Shown one piece after another: positions 6,301-6,605 of a stretch of 6,605 bases of DNA. The notes beneath the pieces are model-generated. The model was not told the origin of the DNA and made no database searches. It worked only from the letters and a program-made list of their open reading frames with translations. Each line of letters opens with the position of its first letter. Position 1 is the stretch's first letter. The position numbers and the translations under genes are program-made. The stretch comes from Deltaproteobacteria bacterium (GTDB lineage Bacteria; Desulfobacterota; Syntrophia; Syntrophales; UBA2185): NCBI GenBank assembly GCA_026388495.1, contig JAPLJQ010000157.1, positions 1 through 6,605 on the forward strand, written 5' to 3'.

Positions 6301-6605
6301 TCAATTCTGATAGACAACGATGTTTGCTTTTGCCCGTAATTTCTTTATGAGATCTTCAAAGATTTCCTGCTGTTTCTGCTGCTGCAGATAAGCCGCGATT
6401 TTTGCCTTCGTAGTTTCATCAGGACTCATCGTCTTAGGACTGAGGTGCTCCAGTACCTGGATGATGTGATAACCGTAATTGGTTTCAACGACGGGCCCGA
6501 TGGCGTTCTTTTCCTGTGTAAAAGCGGCCTGTTCAAATGGCTTGACCATTTCCCCCCGTGAAAATATTCCCAGATCTCCTCCATTGTTTTTGCTTGGACA
6601 GTCGG
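6301..6605 (-). CDS. Parvulin-type peptidyl-prolyl cis-trans isomerase (PpiC/SurA/PrsA-like), C-terminal part
   Basis: The 5' part lies beyond the window, and about 100 C-terminal residues are visible. The first visible block contains CPSKNNGGDLGIFSRGEM, which continues into VKPFEQAAF. Then come IGPVVETNYGYHIIQVLEH and a charged helical tail ending in NIVVYQN. GGDLG-F-RG-M and GPV-T-GYHIIQV are the hallmarks of the parvulin rotamase domain, which speeds cis-trans isomerisation at prolines. In Gram-negative bacteria such proteins usually act in the periplasm as chaperones for secreted and outer-membrane proteins. The signal peptide or anchor cannot be seen, so SurA-, PpiD- and PrsA-like types cannot be told apart. 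The reading frame is open to the window edge, so an internal Met at 6549-6547 is not the start. It converges on panB with a 20-bp gap. Confidence 0.92.
   Translation of the reverse strand, partial: DCPSKNNGGDLGIFSRGEMVKPFEQAAFTQEKNAIGPVVETNYGYHIIQVLEHLSPKTMSPDETTKAKIAAYLQQQKQQEIFEDLIKKLRAKANIVVYQN

Noticed and set aside
6274..6311. Direct repeat ATTCTGA at the convergent ends of panB and the isomerase
   Set aside because: Seven bases repeated once in coding ends is expected by chance; there is no flanking structure.

Overview
The window carries two divergent gene clusters and the tail of a third unit. All recognised genes are chromosomal housekeeping genes. Protein style and gene order suggest a Gram-negative anaerobe-type chromosome, most likely Desulfobacterota (old Deltaproteobacteria, perhaps near the Syntrophales). 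The reasons are the tilS-ftsH-folP order, a dihydropteroate synthase with the N-terminal extension containing a VDPYGI motif, and a DUF2520 oxidoreductase directly before panB. This placement is inferred from remembered families, not from a search. I see no mobile element, CRISPR array, rRNA or tRNA.

Minus-strand cluster, read from about 4200 down to 1: a HAD-family phosphatase of phosphoglycolate-phosphatase type, tilS (tRNA-Ile lysidine synthetase), ftsH (membrane AAA+ zinc protease) and the first codons of folP (dihydropteroate synthase), which is cut by the window edge. The genes lie head to tail: 22 bp separates the phosphatase from tilS, 104 bp separates tilS from ftsH, and the folP start overlaps the ftsH stop. 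A sigma70-like promoter (4195-4223) fits as the start of this operon. ftsH starts at TTG, and folP probably does too.

Divergent intergenic region, 4104-4569 (466 bp): it holds the minus-strand promoter, a plus-strand promoter with an extended -10 (4396-4425), and about 100 nt of folded leader ending in a strong intrinsic terminator (4494-4528). The terminator lies 41 bp before the first plus-strand gene, so it looks like an attenuated or riboswitch-like leader for pantothenate genes, although a separate small RNA is possible. I see nothing convincing in 4224-4395.

Plus-strand cluster, 4570-6280: a Rossmann/DUF2520 dehydrogenase-like protein, plausibly a PanG-type ketopantoate reductase, overlaps panB (ketopantoate hydroxymethyltransferase) by 8 bp. 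Together they could carry out the two steps from alpha-ketoisovalerate to pantoate. panC and panD do not follow. A convergent minus-strand gene, the 3' part of a parvulin-type peptidyl-prolyl isomerase, begins 20 bp after panB.

The best candidate for something undescribed or under-described is the terminator-bearing leader together with the DUF2520-panB pair. The other genes are ordinary.
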